A stretch of DNA of 64,000 nucleotides, from assembly GCA_006384855.1 (NCBI GenBank), contig VCJN01000438.1, forward strand, positions 1 to 64,000. The letters are read 5' to 3'. The position numbers were made by a program, and so were the translations under genes. The notes below the pieces were generated by a model. That model searched no databases and was not told the origin of the DNA. It saw only the letters and a list, made by a program, of their open reading frames with translations. Origin of the DNA: Tetraselmis striata (Eukaryota > Chlorophyta > Chlorodendrophyceae > Chlorodendrales > Chlorodendraceae). Positions 45,151-55,777 of the stretch are shown piece after piece. Positions within the stretch are counted from its first letter, which is position 1, and the number at the start of each line of letters is the position of its first letter.

Positions 45151-45870
45151 CGCCCCGCGGGGGCCGGTGCTTCGGTGGGTTGTGGGGCGGTGGGTGGCTC
45201 TAACTGATAATGTGGCAGGGTGACGAGTGGGTTGGCCTGTACATGGCGGTGTGCCGCACCCGCACGGGTGCAGCTGAGTGGGCGGAAGACGGCATTTTGG
45301 GATATAACATATTCGGGCAGTTTTCGCACTACGGTACGTGTTACCGCGGGAAGCGATGTGCGTCCGAGGTCGCTCTCCGCTCATGCCTTGGCTTTGCAGT
45401 TGGGCCATTGTTGGGTGGCGATGCGCACGGTATGGAATTGGAGCTTGGGGGGGTCACCGTTGGGAGGGGGGGGGGGGTAAAGGGGGGTTAAATCTCAACA
45501 CAAGCCAAAGCCGAGTCGCTATACGGGCTTTCGTAGGCTACCGCAGTGGAGCACCCCCTCGCAATACACGCTCGCAGTGGTCAACTCTCGTCACTAGGTA
45601 TGGCGGACGCGCATGGTACCATGACCGTTGCTTGTCGCGGTTGTCAACGATGAGAACTACGCCTACATACGGCAACAAAATATCCGCGGGGATGGAGGAC
45701 GTCCGTGTTGTCAAGACGGCCGTTTGCCGTCATGCAAGACAGTTCAACTCGGTTCGCGGGTCCTCGCAGCATGGCATCGCGGAATCAATGGTTGGTGCGC
45801 GTGGTGGCTTACGGGGCTACCCACATAATTGGTTCGTTATGGAGATGGCGCCCCTCGTCATGCGCCCGTG

Positions 45871-46075
45871 TTTTGATAGGGCTCGTTGCTTCTCCCTATC
45901 TGAGCTTGGTCGGCGTTTGTTGTGGCTGCAGCGGGGAGCGTCTGAGCGGCTCACTTCGTTGCGTGCTATAGGGCGTTTTGATAGGGCTCGTTGCCCTCTC
46001 CCTATCTGAGCTTGGTCGGCGTTTGTTGTGGTTGCAGCGGGGAGCATATGCGCAGCTCACTTCGTCGCGTGCTGT
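45871..46075 (+). repeat. Tandem duplication, 105-bp period
   Basis: TTTTGATAGGGCTCGTTGC begins at 45871 and again at 45976. The units share CTCCCTATCTGAGCTTGGTC and GCAGCGGGGAGC and differ by few substitutions and one indel, so the duplication is recent. A 30-base G run follows at 46140-46169. Confidence 0.85.
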
Positions 46076-46135
46076 CCGATGCTATCCACTTCAACGTCGT
46101 CGCCACAAGAACGACGACAACCTAGAGCTGCCCGC

Positions 46136-46168
<33 letters not shown>

Positions 46169-46429
46169 GCTCTACCACCTGGCGTACCCGACGTTTCGTG
46201 GTGCATGTAACTACCCCTTTCCGGCTCGGGATTTGTACCCACGGCGGCCGTCGCTAGTGCAGCAGTGGCGGCCGCCTCACCACAACCCTCGCCCCGCATA
46301 CAACATCGGCATCGTTACGGGTCGGCGTAGGCTACCATAACCTCTACGCCGGCCAACCCCCGACTTCTCGACTTCGAGACCCGGTACCGCCAACACCGCG
46401 AGCTGCCCGCCAGGGACAGCTCCGCCACG

Positions 46430-46924
46430 ATGCGCGGCTTTGCACGCTCTGTGGTGTCATTGCGCGCTTGTTGTATTCCAGGTTCGTGGTCGGCGGTTGC
46501 TGCTGGTGCAGCAGCGACGATAGACTCGCCACACCCCGCACAATATATGCCGTGGCACCGGCGTACCGTGCTCGGTCGGCCTATATCTCAACATCGCCGG
46601 CTATGCGTGCTCCTACTGGCATGCACTCCCGGCTATAGTTGTTGCGCGGCGCTATCGGGAGGAACATTTCCCTACTTTCGCAGCGTCCAACCGTATGTCG
46701 CCCCGACATCCGCCGGCGCCGGCATCTTCGGCCGCGTTCAATCTACGCATGCGCCTCGAGGATCGATCTACCCGTTATCTTGGCACGAGACCCCCTACAA
46801 GCCGAGACTTATTCCGCCTTTACTGCATGATTTGCACGCATGCCGACATCCCACGCTCGTAGTCGTAGACGATTCGCGGGTAGGCTGGCAAACTAGACTC
46901 GATTGCATGTTTGAAATGATCTAA
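46430..46924 (+). CDS. Hypothetical open frame of 164 residues
   Basis: An ATG-led open frame ends immediately before repeat family C copy 3. It is rich in Pro, Ser and Cys (AAGAAATIDSPHPAQYMPWH, PTVVVDD-like end) and shows no recognised domain. It is probably a chance frame within repeat DNA and is listed only because it is uninterrupted. Confidence 0.15.
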   Translation: MRGFARSVVSLRACCIPGSWSAVAAGAAATIDSPHPAQYMPWHRRTVLGRPISQHRRLCVLLLACTPGYSCCAALSGGTFPYFRSVQPYVAPTSAGAGIFGRVQSTHAPRGSIYPLSWHETPYKPRLIPPLLHDLHACRHPTLVVVDDSRVGWQTRLDCMFEMI

Positions 46925-47190
46925 ACCTGTTTATGGAGTTTTCCCAACAATGTTAGCTGCCCTAGTGCAGCCCGCACGGTGTGCCTGTGGTTTCTAACGG
47001 TTAACATTACCGGACGGTACCACCAGATTCTAATACGAGCTGCCCCATCGCATGTGAGCCCTACTTTCCCTGCCGGGGAGCTACTTAGGACACCCACCAT
47101 CAGCTCGCCTACCATCCTCCAGCTTGCTACGACCTTCGGCAGCGCCCTCACGTTTTCCGTTTCCGCCTCACATGCTCCACCTCCACCCTC
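46910..47190 (+). repeat. Dispersed repeat family C, copy 3
   Basis: It is similar to 42775-43075 and 7040-7260. Its first bases ATGATCTAAACCTGTTTATGG also match 63719-63740 (ATGATCTAAACTAGTTTATGG), so the family has a common left end. Confidence 0.6.
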
Positions 47191-47934
47191 CCTCTCGCGG
47201 TGCCTTTTTAGCTATAAATGGCGCTTCTTCCGTGTAAGACAGCCTTCGTACCCTCTGTGGCAAAACAATACTCGATTACATGTTTGAAACTCGAATTTTC
47301 TCACACGTAAGGATCAATCACGCCGTTTGGATCAGTTTCTGGGTTTCGGGTTACCACGGCTCGAGGTTATCTTTTATCCAAAGCAAATCAGACAAGTCCC
47401 GCAACCTAGCCAAGTGGTAGGGCTAGGTTGCCATAAGGGGGCATGAGTTTATTTGGACCGTACGCTCGGGGGTGATTGGACGCAGGTCGGCATGTTAAAA
47501 GAGCCGGAATCCGTTTTGTTTTCATAACTTGGATCAGTCGTCCGCGGCCCCGCCGCGACCCGGTGGGCTAACATCATGACCAACCGCCCGGCTGTCCTAC
47601 GGCACTCGAAGCGTGCCTCTGCTCACACACCGCTGTTGTGACCCTGGGCATGGCTTGGCAGGAGCGCAAGAAGGCAGAGAGCGTGTATATTGATTGAATC
47701 CACAAGTAAATGAGGTCGTAGTATACGGATAGTGGCGATAGTCTGCGAGTACTCCTTATTTTGGGCATCAATCAGCAGCGCGCGCGAACCTGCGCCGCCC
47801 GCGGTGACCGTCGATGGAAGACATGATGAGTGGCAGGACAAAAATCGCCATAAATCGCTTTAAAGTCTGTAATGAGTCCGTTGTTTTCCATTGCATGCGC
47901 CAGAGGTGCTACGACTCCTAATGTCCAGATGAAT

Positions 47935-48185
47935 ATATGTATTATATACATACATACATACATACATGTATATGTATATATATACATACATACATTTACA
48001 CACACATGTATACACACATTAATACATATGTATATATGTATGTTATATGTATATATATCTATGTTAAGATCTATATATACATATATATCTGTATTTATAT
48101 ATATGTATATTTATATACAACGAATGTATATAAATATAAATAAATATATAAATATAAATAAATATATATATATATAATATATATG
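47935..48185 (+). repeat. AT-rich compound microsatellite
   Basis: ACAT repeats give way to TATATG, ATATAC and AAATATAT blocks. The Tyr/Ile-rich open frames here are repeat artefacts. It resembles the microsatellite in EBP2 intron 4. Confidence 0.85.
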
Positions 48186-48678
48186 ATACTCTTACTCGTA
48201 TTTCTGTTTATCCGTAGGTGATCTGTGCCTAAGATGTCAGATCACTTACATATGTTTGTAAAGAAAAAACCTCGGGCTTGTCCAAGGCGTCTCGCGCCGT
48301 CTCCTAAAGCAAAAAATGTTGGGTGGGTGGGTGCGCGAGCCTAGGTGGCGAGGACAAGGCAGAGAGCGCCGGTGCTTGGGGGTGGCCCCGGCATGGGGGG
48401 TACGGATGAGCGTGCTCGGTCCGTGCGCTGCGACGCATGGGTCATGCGCAGTCCTAAACACTAAGCACTGTTAGTAACCTCTAGATGTCTGCTACTCAAT
48501 CTGATCATTTACCCGTAGGCACATTTTGCGAGAGAAAGAGAGAGAGGCCTATTGCCCCAAAGGCGGCACATTGTTGGGGCCCGGCTGGGTCTAGCCCGCC
48601 GAAGACCCACCATGCTGCCGGGGTAGGGCGCATTGTTGGGTCGATGTACCGCCCAGCGAGTGCCTTGTTCTTCTTGCT

Positions 48679-49658
48679 TTAGCCTCCCATGTGCTTCATA
48701 GTCGTCAGAGGCGCGGCGAGAGAATTCGCCGCGGACGCCGCGCCTTTATGGAGGCTGTGCGATGTCCACTTGAAACCGGGAAAGGGGAGGCACCCGCCAA
48801 TGCGCAGGCGTGCGGCACCAATTTGGTGCGGGTGGCGGCTGCGATACACGATTCGGGCCCCTCCAGTAGCGACGACATGCTCCCAAAGGCGTCCGGTGGA
48901 CCGCTGGTCAAAAACTGCTGACAGTAGGCCTATTGGGAGGCAGAGTAGCACTTCTGTAGGTCCGCGAGTTCCGGGAATTCGCTCATGCGGGCAGCAAAAG
49001 GTTTGCGGGGAACCCTAGTGCCTTAGTCGCCCTTCGCTTTCCGGACGTAAATGATGATTTCAGCCGTAGCGTGATTTCGTCCGTAGCGCGGTGGACAATA
49101 AAGTCGCCAGTTCCGATGCCGGATACGGCCCGGCAGAAACACACGTATTAGTTGGTTACCGGAACCAACGCGCCCCAAAAACTGTGGATGTCCGCGAAAA
49201 TCCGCTCGCCACTGCAAGGTGCGGCGCATGGTGATGGCTGCGTCAAGGACTTTGCTGACCACCGGTGCCGGCAGTGCCACGCGGATGTCCTCCTCCTCGA
49301 TACGTTGTTGTTGTTGTTTGAGCCCACGGCACGCGTCGGCAAGCAGCTCGCCTAGCAACGCCACGGGCGGCCGCTGATGGTCGCGGAAGTACTTGTTCAT
49401 GGCGGAGAAGTACTTTTGTAGCGACTCCGCCGCGACGGTGCCTTGGAGGCCGAGCCACGCCGTGTACCGGATGATGGTGCCCCGCGTGGCGTCGAACGGG
49501 CGGATGCCCTCCTACTCGTCGCACAAAGTGGCGAACGTGTGCATGTCGCTGCTGTAGTTGTGATAGGTGCGCGGTGCGAGCGCGCCCGTCAGCAGGTCGA
49601 GCGCCGTGGTGCCGACTACCATGTCGGTGCCAAGCATGTTGCGGACGTCATAAGTCAT
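48679..49658 (-). pseudogene. DIRS-type tyrosine recombinase, decayed
   Basis: From ATG at 49658 the frame reads MTYDVRNMLGTDMVVGTTAL then LLTGALAPRTYHNYSSDMHT and FATLCDE, a stop, then EGIRPFDATRGTIIRYTAWL and LQKYFSAMNKYFRDHQRPPV. This is the SAM-like core-binding domain. The catalytic domain continues with frame changes to IIIYVRKAKGD and finally SHSLHKGAASAANSLAAPLT, MKHMGG, stop at 48679. In active tyrosine recombinases the HSLR motif supplies the HxxR pair; here it reads HSLH. The in-frame stop, frame shifts and changed Arg show an inactive copy. It is the last gene of the minus-strand DIRS element extending to about 51.6 kb. Confidence 0.65.
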
Positions 49659-50149
49659 CGTCGAAGCGGACGGGAATTTTGTGGAGTGCTGTACAAGTAC
49701 TTAGCGCGGCGCGCGCCGGGAGCGTAGGGGCACCGCGTGCTCGTGAATGACACGCGCGATGCTCGCGCTTTGTCTAGGGTAGACCAGAGCACGGCCTAGG
49801 GTCCCCCGCCGGACGTATAGCCATGCCGGAGTGGCAGCCAAGAGGCCGCCACGCTCCACGGGGGGCGTCCGACCCCCGCGCGCGGCCCGAGCCTGCCGCG
49901 AAAGATGAGGTCACCGGTAGACGGGTAGACAATCTTCTCGTCGGCGAGCTCCAATAACCGCCGTTGGTAACATCGACGGCCCGACCGGTGCGGCGCGATG
50001 ACCGTCACGGCGGCACCCGATTGGCGCAGCTTGGCGACAACGTCCAGGTCGTCCAATAGTGGCTAGGGGGGATTGCAATAATTACGTTCTCTGCGCCAGA
50101 AAACGTCCAGCAAATGGAGGGTCCACCGCCTCGGCGGACCACGGGTTGC

Positions 50150-51637
50150 GCTAGCGAGAATTGTAGCGGGGTAGCTGCGCGTTCTCCATCGAGGCAAATC
50201 TGTCGACCGTGTGCGGTCCTATGTGCGCTGCATGTAGAAGGTGCGGGGGTTGAGCTGCCAGTGTCGTAGTCGAGCTCGCGGCTGAGTCGGTCGGCCCAGC
50301 AGACGTTGGCCGCCGACTAGATGAACCGGGGTCGGATGCGAATGTCGTGCATGTCCAAGCAAGAGGCGGTGCCACAATCGCCGCAACTCCATCATGACCG
50401 GTGAGCGCGGGGTCAGCGAGGTGAGGGCCACCACGACCGCGGAGTTGTCTTCGTGCAGTAGTACTCCTTGTCCGCGCAGTTGTGGCAGGAAAGATTCGGC
50501 TGCCAAACGTAATACCGCCAGTAACTCCTTCCATGTGATGTGTTGTTTCCGGTCGAAATCGTACAAGGAGCTACGCGCTAGGTACAAGGTTGTCGTTGAG
50601 TATTGCTCGCCATCCGTAGCCGCTGGAGTCCGCGTGAAGATACGCCGATTCGATCGGCTTGAAAATCGAGCGCACATTGTAATGAGCCGGTACCGATGTC
50701 CACCACTCCATATCGCAATATATGTGATTTCGCTCTCCCCCCTTAGCCCTGCCGAGTGGCCATCACGCAGTGCTGCTCTTGCAAGAACCGTGCGGGTGCT
50801 ATCGCGAGGTAGAGGAGTTGAGCCTTCCCCGCGAAGCATGCTAGTTGGCTGTCCCGCTACTTGTACATGAACCATCTCCATGACACGGCGACCCATGTGC
50901 GCAGACTAAGAGAGGCTGCCAAGAATTGGGAAGCCGACCAAGCGGGTGGCATCGTCCCCGATTACCCGCACCCAGCAAGTGCAGCTGCAACACTTCATGC
51001 CGTACCCCAACATGCCGTAGGGCGTTGACGAGGCCACCGGGCACGCGGCCTCCGTAATGACTCCCATCATGCAATGGGCAGATATATGCCGAGAGGCAGG
51101 GTCTTGTTCTACACTGAGGGTCGAGTCACGAAATTGGCGGCGGGCAGGCAGCGGCCGTTGGAGGCGGCGCATCCGAGGAAGCTACTAGCCATCCGGGCCA
51201 GCGTCGCCAGCTTCTCCGCCAGCGCGCGGAATTCGCCCCGCCGGAGGTCCACCTCCAGCAACCAAGGTGGTCACCCGCTAGCGTAGGCTCCCAGTGGCCC
51301 TTCTTGGGTTATGAATCAGGCCGAGGCGGTCGAGTAGGGCGTCGATGCGGGTCCGTAGGGCGGGGTCCGTAGGGCGTAGGCCGCCTCCCGCAAGTCCGCC
51401 AAATACATGAAATCGTTGAGGAGAAGAGCATGCGCTCCGCTCTCCACCGGGTGTTCCGGGTAAAGCGCCGGTGATGGGCTTGTGCGCCAGGCATTCGCCA
51501 AATCTAGTTCTCGCGACTAGACCATGCGTGGACAAATCATTGGCAGGAGATGGCTTAGGCCTCACGCCACCGATCGGCCACGCGGAGGCCACCGATCGGG
51601 TATGGCCAAACTGATGGTGGTCATGCGATGCGTGCAC
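50150..51637 (-). pseudogene. DIRS-type reverse transcriptase / RNase H, decayed
   Basis: Minus-strand pieces in family order are: ALLLNDFMYLADLREAAYAL (about 51380-51430, reverse transcriptase motif C region, YLDDF changed to LLNDF); RTRIDALLDRLGLIHNP; VDLRRGEFRALAEKLATLAR; LHADSSGYGWRAILNDNLVP and KQHITWKELLAVLRLAAESF then GVLLHEDNSAVVVALTSLTP (RNase H, 50390-50640); and GPHTVDRFASMENAQLPRYN near 50160-50225, the conserved motif after RNase H in DIRS proteins. The frame changes several times. The N-terminal RT part and any gag are missing or cut by the junction with the opposite element at about 51.65 kb. Confidence 0.65.
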
Positions 51638-51705
51638 TCAACAACGCTTTCACAGCAGCGGGATGAATACCCACATCGCTCGGCGACACGCCGTTTGCGT
51701 GGACA

Positions 51706-54540
51706 ATGGAGACAGATACTCTACCGTTCATCCTCGAGGCCAAGGAAGTGTTCACACACATGCTAGGAGATTCAGTGCAAGCAGACGCGGCAATGGCGGG
51801 CTCGAGTTCCTACCGCAAAACAATGTTTTTTTTTTCCAACTTCAGGAGGGAGGACATGTTCAACTCCATCCATGACCTGACTCCGACCCCGATGATCAGA
51901 CCCCTTCAGAAATGTCTGCCGCCAAACTATAAGTTACAGATAGTGAAATTATGGCACATCACACCACCCTACCCGCATAACACCCTGGGCAGCCCCGTGA
52001 AAATGACGCTCAAGTACATGCGCTCAAACGATTCAGACGCTTTCAAGCGCCACCGGCACGGACGGGGAAGACACGGCGTGGGTGTGGTTCTCGCACGCGA
52101 TCAACCGGGCGGAGCGTGGATATACCAACGGACCGGCAAGTTCAACAGATCGAACTATCAAGGACGTTTTCTAGGAACTACAACTTGCAAGCGAGATGCC
52201 GCGGCAGCTCAGCCCAACCATGAGAGTTACTCGCCTCACACAATACCGATTTCCTCACAACGCGGGAGCGGTGCGAATTCTATGCAGACGGATAGGACGC
52301 GAGCCAAGCCGTCAGGTTGTGGAGAACCGTCCTCAACTGGGAATCCCCACACCCAGATCAACCGGACTCATACCCACCCCCCAAAGATCAGAAGCGGCGC
52401 ACGCGGAACCGGATCATAATTCGGACGCCCGGGCTACCAAGCGTCCAGCTCCCACAAACCTAGCGCCGCCGCGCAAGGCCCCAGGTGCGGCATGCGGCCA
52501 TGCAGCACCACCCAATAGGGGTTCATGGACAAAATGGCCTTCCCCGACCAGTCGCTAGTCGCCGAGCTCCCTACGACGCGCCCAACAGCCGCGGCAGTCC
52601 CATCCTCGGCGGGGTAGTCGGAGGAGAACGGCTAGCCGGTTAACGATCAGCTCCACCACTCGGAATCGCGAGATCAAGAGGCACAAGTGGCACATGCGGG
52701 CTACACAATCACCCATGCACTGGTATGGGACATGGAAGAGGCAGACGCGTGCTCTACCGTCTAGCATCAGATCCAGCAGAATTCCGATCAGGAACATCAG
52801 CACCTCCAGATGACCTCCCACCGACGCTGTTCCATTCATTGCCAAAACCGCTCCGGCAATCGGACAAGGAAATGAGTATTCGGGCGTTAGCCCAGCCACA
52901 CAAAGCACATGCTAAGCTATAACACCGCCGCTAGGGCACAGCACAGCCTCTCCTGACAAGCGAGGAGTGGTTGCGGGAGCTACATGGTGAGATTCATCCG
53001 GCTAGCAGAAAATACGTGCGTTTCCGGAAATCCTCATCGTGTACTGCCCGTAGTGGAAAAAGCATATCGTAGCCATGCCAGCGGCAGATCACCATCGCCC
53101 GGCGGTCAAGCGCGTTCGCCGCGTTCTCCGGAGAGGTCTCAAGTTCTACTTTGTGAAGCCCCGCTGCGACAGGCGTAATATACAAGGCGTCACCTGATAG
53201 CTGGCGAGGGCTATGGGACCGGACCATGTGGGCACTGCTCAATCCACACCGGGGCGAGTCCACTTGCCAAATCTACCATCGTACCACGAGAATCTGGATT
53301 CCGTGCCCGCCCCGCGCGACGCCATTCTCATGGACGGCCGGCTCGTCGAATGGTGGTGGCTTAACAACCAGCCCACATAGTGCATCATGCCCATGGGGGT
53401 GGATGGTAAGGCAATGTCGAGAGAATGCCGTTTGATCCACGATGCGGGATACATCAACTTGTTCAGCCGTTACATGAAGCTCTCGCGGGGGTCCATGGAG
53501 GACGCTACTGATGGGACCGCCACTGGCTATTGGGGAGGGGCCAGCGACATCAAGGGCGGCTACACTCATCTGTGCTTCGCCCACAGCTCGGTTACATATA
53601 TCGGCTTGGAAATTTATGGAAAGGTCTATGCGCACAAGGCCGTGAATTTCGGCAATGCGCCTGCGCCGCGAGTCCACACGGAGGTTACCACATTCCATTG
53701 CAAGCGTGCGCATGGCGGGGGTCTACATGACTCTCTGCATATCGACAACCGCCTTATGAGAGATTTTCTCAGGCACCAGCTCATGCAAGATGCGCTTTAT
53801 GGCGTCCATCTTGGGAGCAACACTCGGTTGTGCAGTTCAATCGAGAGAGGGTTGGGCAAACGCCTCCCCGCCAAACGGTGACGTGGACGGGGCATGAAAT
53901 CCACTGGCACACGGAGGAGCCGTTCCCTAGTAGTCCCGTAGAAAACACTGGCTCACGTGATCAGCCTGACGCGGGAGCTCAGCGCGCGGTCGCAAGCGAC
54001 TCTTCGGGATCTGGCGCAAGTGGCGGGAAAATTACATAGAATGGAAAACGCTGTCCCACTCGTGCCAGTGTTGTGCCGCGACTCTGGGAAGAGACGCCGG
54101 GAACCAAAGCATGGGACATGCCGTCACCATTCTACCACCAACTATCGAAGTACCTACATTTCCTCGCCCATCATTACGCGCAAAGCAAACGGCAAACGCA
54201 TATGGCAGCGCAAACAAGGACTCATCGTGTGCGAGGACGTATCGGCCATCGGTTTCCGCGTAAGGGTGGTCAACTCATATGGCAACTTTGAAGGTGACCC
54301 CGACATGCGGGCAGTATCATCAAGCGAGCAGCTAAATCAATGGGGAACGCCAGTACTCCAAACCGCGTTCACTGCGGCACTATACCACCTATGCTCACAT
54401 ACCTGGAGTTCTATCCTATTGTGGGGGCGGGTGGTGTCCGTTCGGATCGGGGGCGAGGGCATGAGCACGGCCCTCCTCCGCGAGCTGGACGGGCAGTGCC
54501 CGGCCGCAGCTATACCGCAGGTGGGAGGCTGTTTATAGTA
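51706..54540 (+). pseudogene. Second YR/DIRS-like retroelement, plus strand, decayed
   Basis: A possible gag-like frame (51706-52419, METDTLPFILEAKEVFTHML) is followed by reverse transcriptase remains at 53387-53881: ECRLIHDAGYINLFSRYMKL, GGASDIKGGYTHLCFAHSSV (motif A Asp), KAVNFGNAPAPRVHTEVTTF (motif B) and LHDSLHIDNRL (motif C, second Asp changed to Asn). Then come LRDLAQVAGKLHRMENAVPL (about 54000-54060) and an RNase H-like GLIVCEDVSAIGFRVRVVNS with AVSSSEQLN. Stops and frame shifts occur between blocks. No tyrosine recombinase is seen downstream to 55.7 kb, so the assignment to DIRS rather than another RT lineage is tentative. Confidence 0.5.
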
Positions 54541-54599
54541 CCGGTACGCAGCACACGAGCTGCTTACACCGGCGAAAATACTGACATGGCACATGATTA

Positions 54600-55777
54600 G
54601 CTTTCATGTATGTCGTAAAACGTACCGCAAAATTGATATTGCACTAAACTCGCGATTTGGGGGCCGCTGGGTGCCCCGTGCGAGAAGCATTGGGGGTGAT
54701 GACCGTTGGTAATTCCATTGTCTCTGCAGCTCTATGTATGTGAAACGAGTATACAGAATCCACTCTTCATTCCTGTCGAAACACATGTTTGTGGTGTAGC
54801 GACTACTCATAGCAACAACTTTCGGAGCGCAATATTATATGTTGCTGCAACTCCGTCATATAGTCGTATTCCTGGGCTACAGCCAGGCGCACCCAAATCG
54901 GCCCGGGTGATGCCCTGAATAAGCTACCGCCAGGCCCCAGCGTCGGGCGCATGTAACCATACCATGCCATACCATACCATAGTCATATTGCGCGCTGTTG
55001 CTATGGCCGCGCAGCAGGTGCATTATTTCTACGCACGCCACGGACATGCCAATCCGCACATCGTTTCATCGCCCCTAGCTAGTACGCGCACTCTTGACCA
55101 TGCGCTTCCTCGTAAATGATACAACGGTATAATTTTGTATGCGTGGCGGGTGTAGGCCTGGAACCTTGCTGGAAGCAGAGGCTCAGCATCGAAATTACAC
55201 CCACCACAAAATTGATAAATCATTGCAAAACATTTGTGGTGCGCTGTACAGCACAGATCAGGAGGCAGCGCAGGCCGTAGTGGTACGGGTAGGTATAGCA
55301 GGCGGTAGATAGGTAGGTGCGTGGACCTGTGGAGTACGAGTAGTCCCATGAGTATTCCATCCACATGCAAAAGGTGTGGCTAATGCTGTATTAATATGCA
55401 TCCAAGACCTGCCACTCTCAATAAAGCGCATGTAGATGTCAGGCGATCATTGCAATGACGAGCTCAGGCAGGTGTGCAGTAGTGCGTTCAAGGAAAGAAT
55501 CCCCCAACCCAGCGCCGCAACAGCGCTGAATGAAAGGGAATATTTCACTGAGCATGCCCCATGCATCATCATTTTCTTGCGAGTAGTCTTTAATTAAAGC
55601 GGACGATCCACATCTCGCTGCAGGATGTATGGGCGCACAAAGCTGTCAAGGATAAGCCATGCCACCCACACGTCCCTGTCGGTGTAATCACCGAGCGCTA
55701 CTCGCGGCGTGTATAGCACGAGATGATCGACAAAAGAATCTGTTGCAGAATGGCGCTGTCACTGCCAGTTGTCCCGC
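54600..55777. other. No supported gene; region downstream of the aminotransferase
   Basis: There is a short CCATA-type repeat at about 54958-54985 and no other recognisable feature. It contains the 3-prime flank of the minus-strand aminotransferase gene. Confidence 0.4.

Noticed and set aside
47405..47450. tRNA-like AACCTAGCCAAGTGGTAGGG hairpin
   Set aside because: It has an A-box-like word and a 9-bp stem, but there is no B box or acceptor stem at the right distance; not enough for a tRNA or SINE call.
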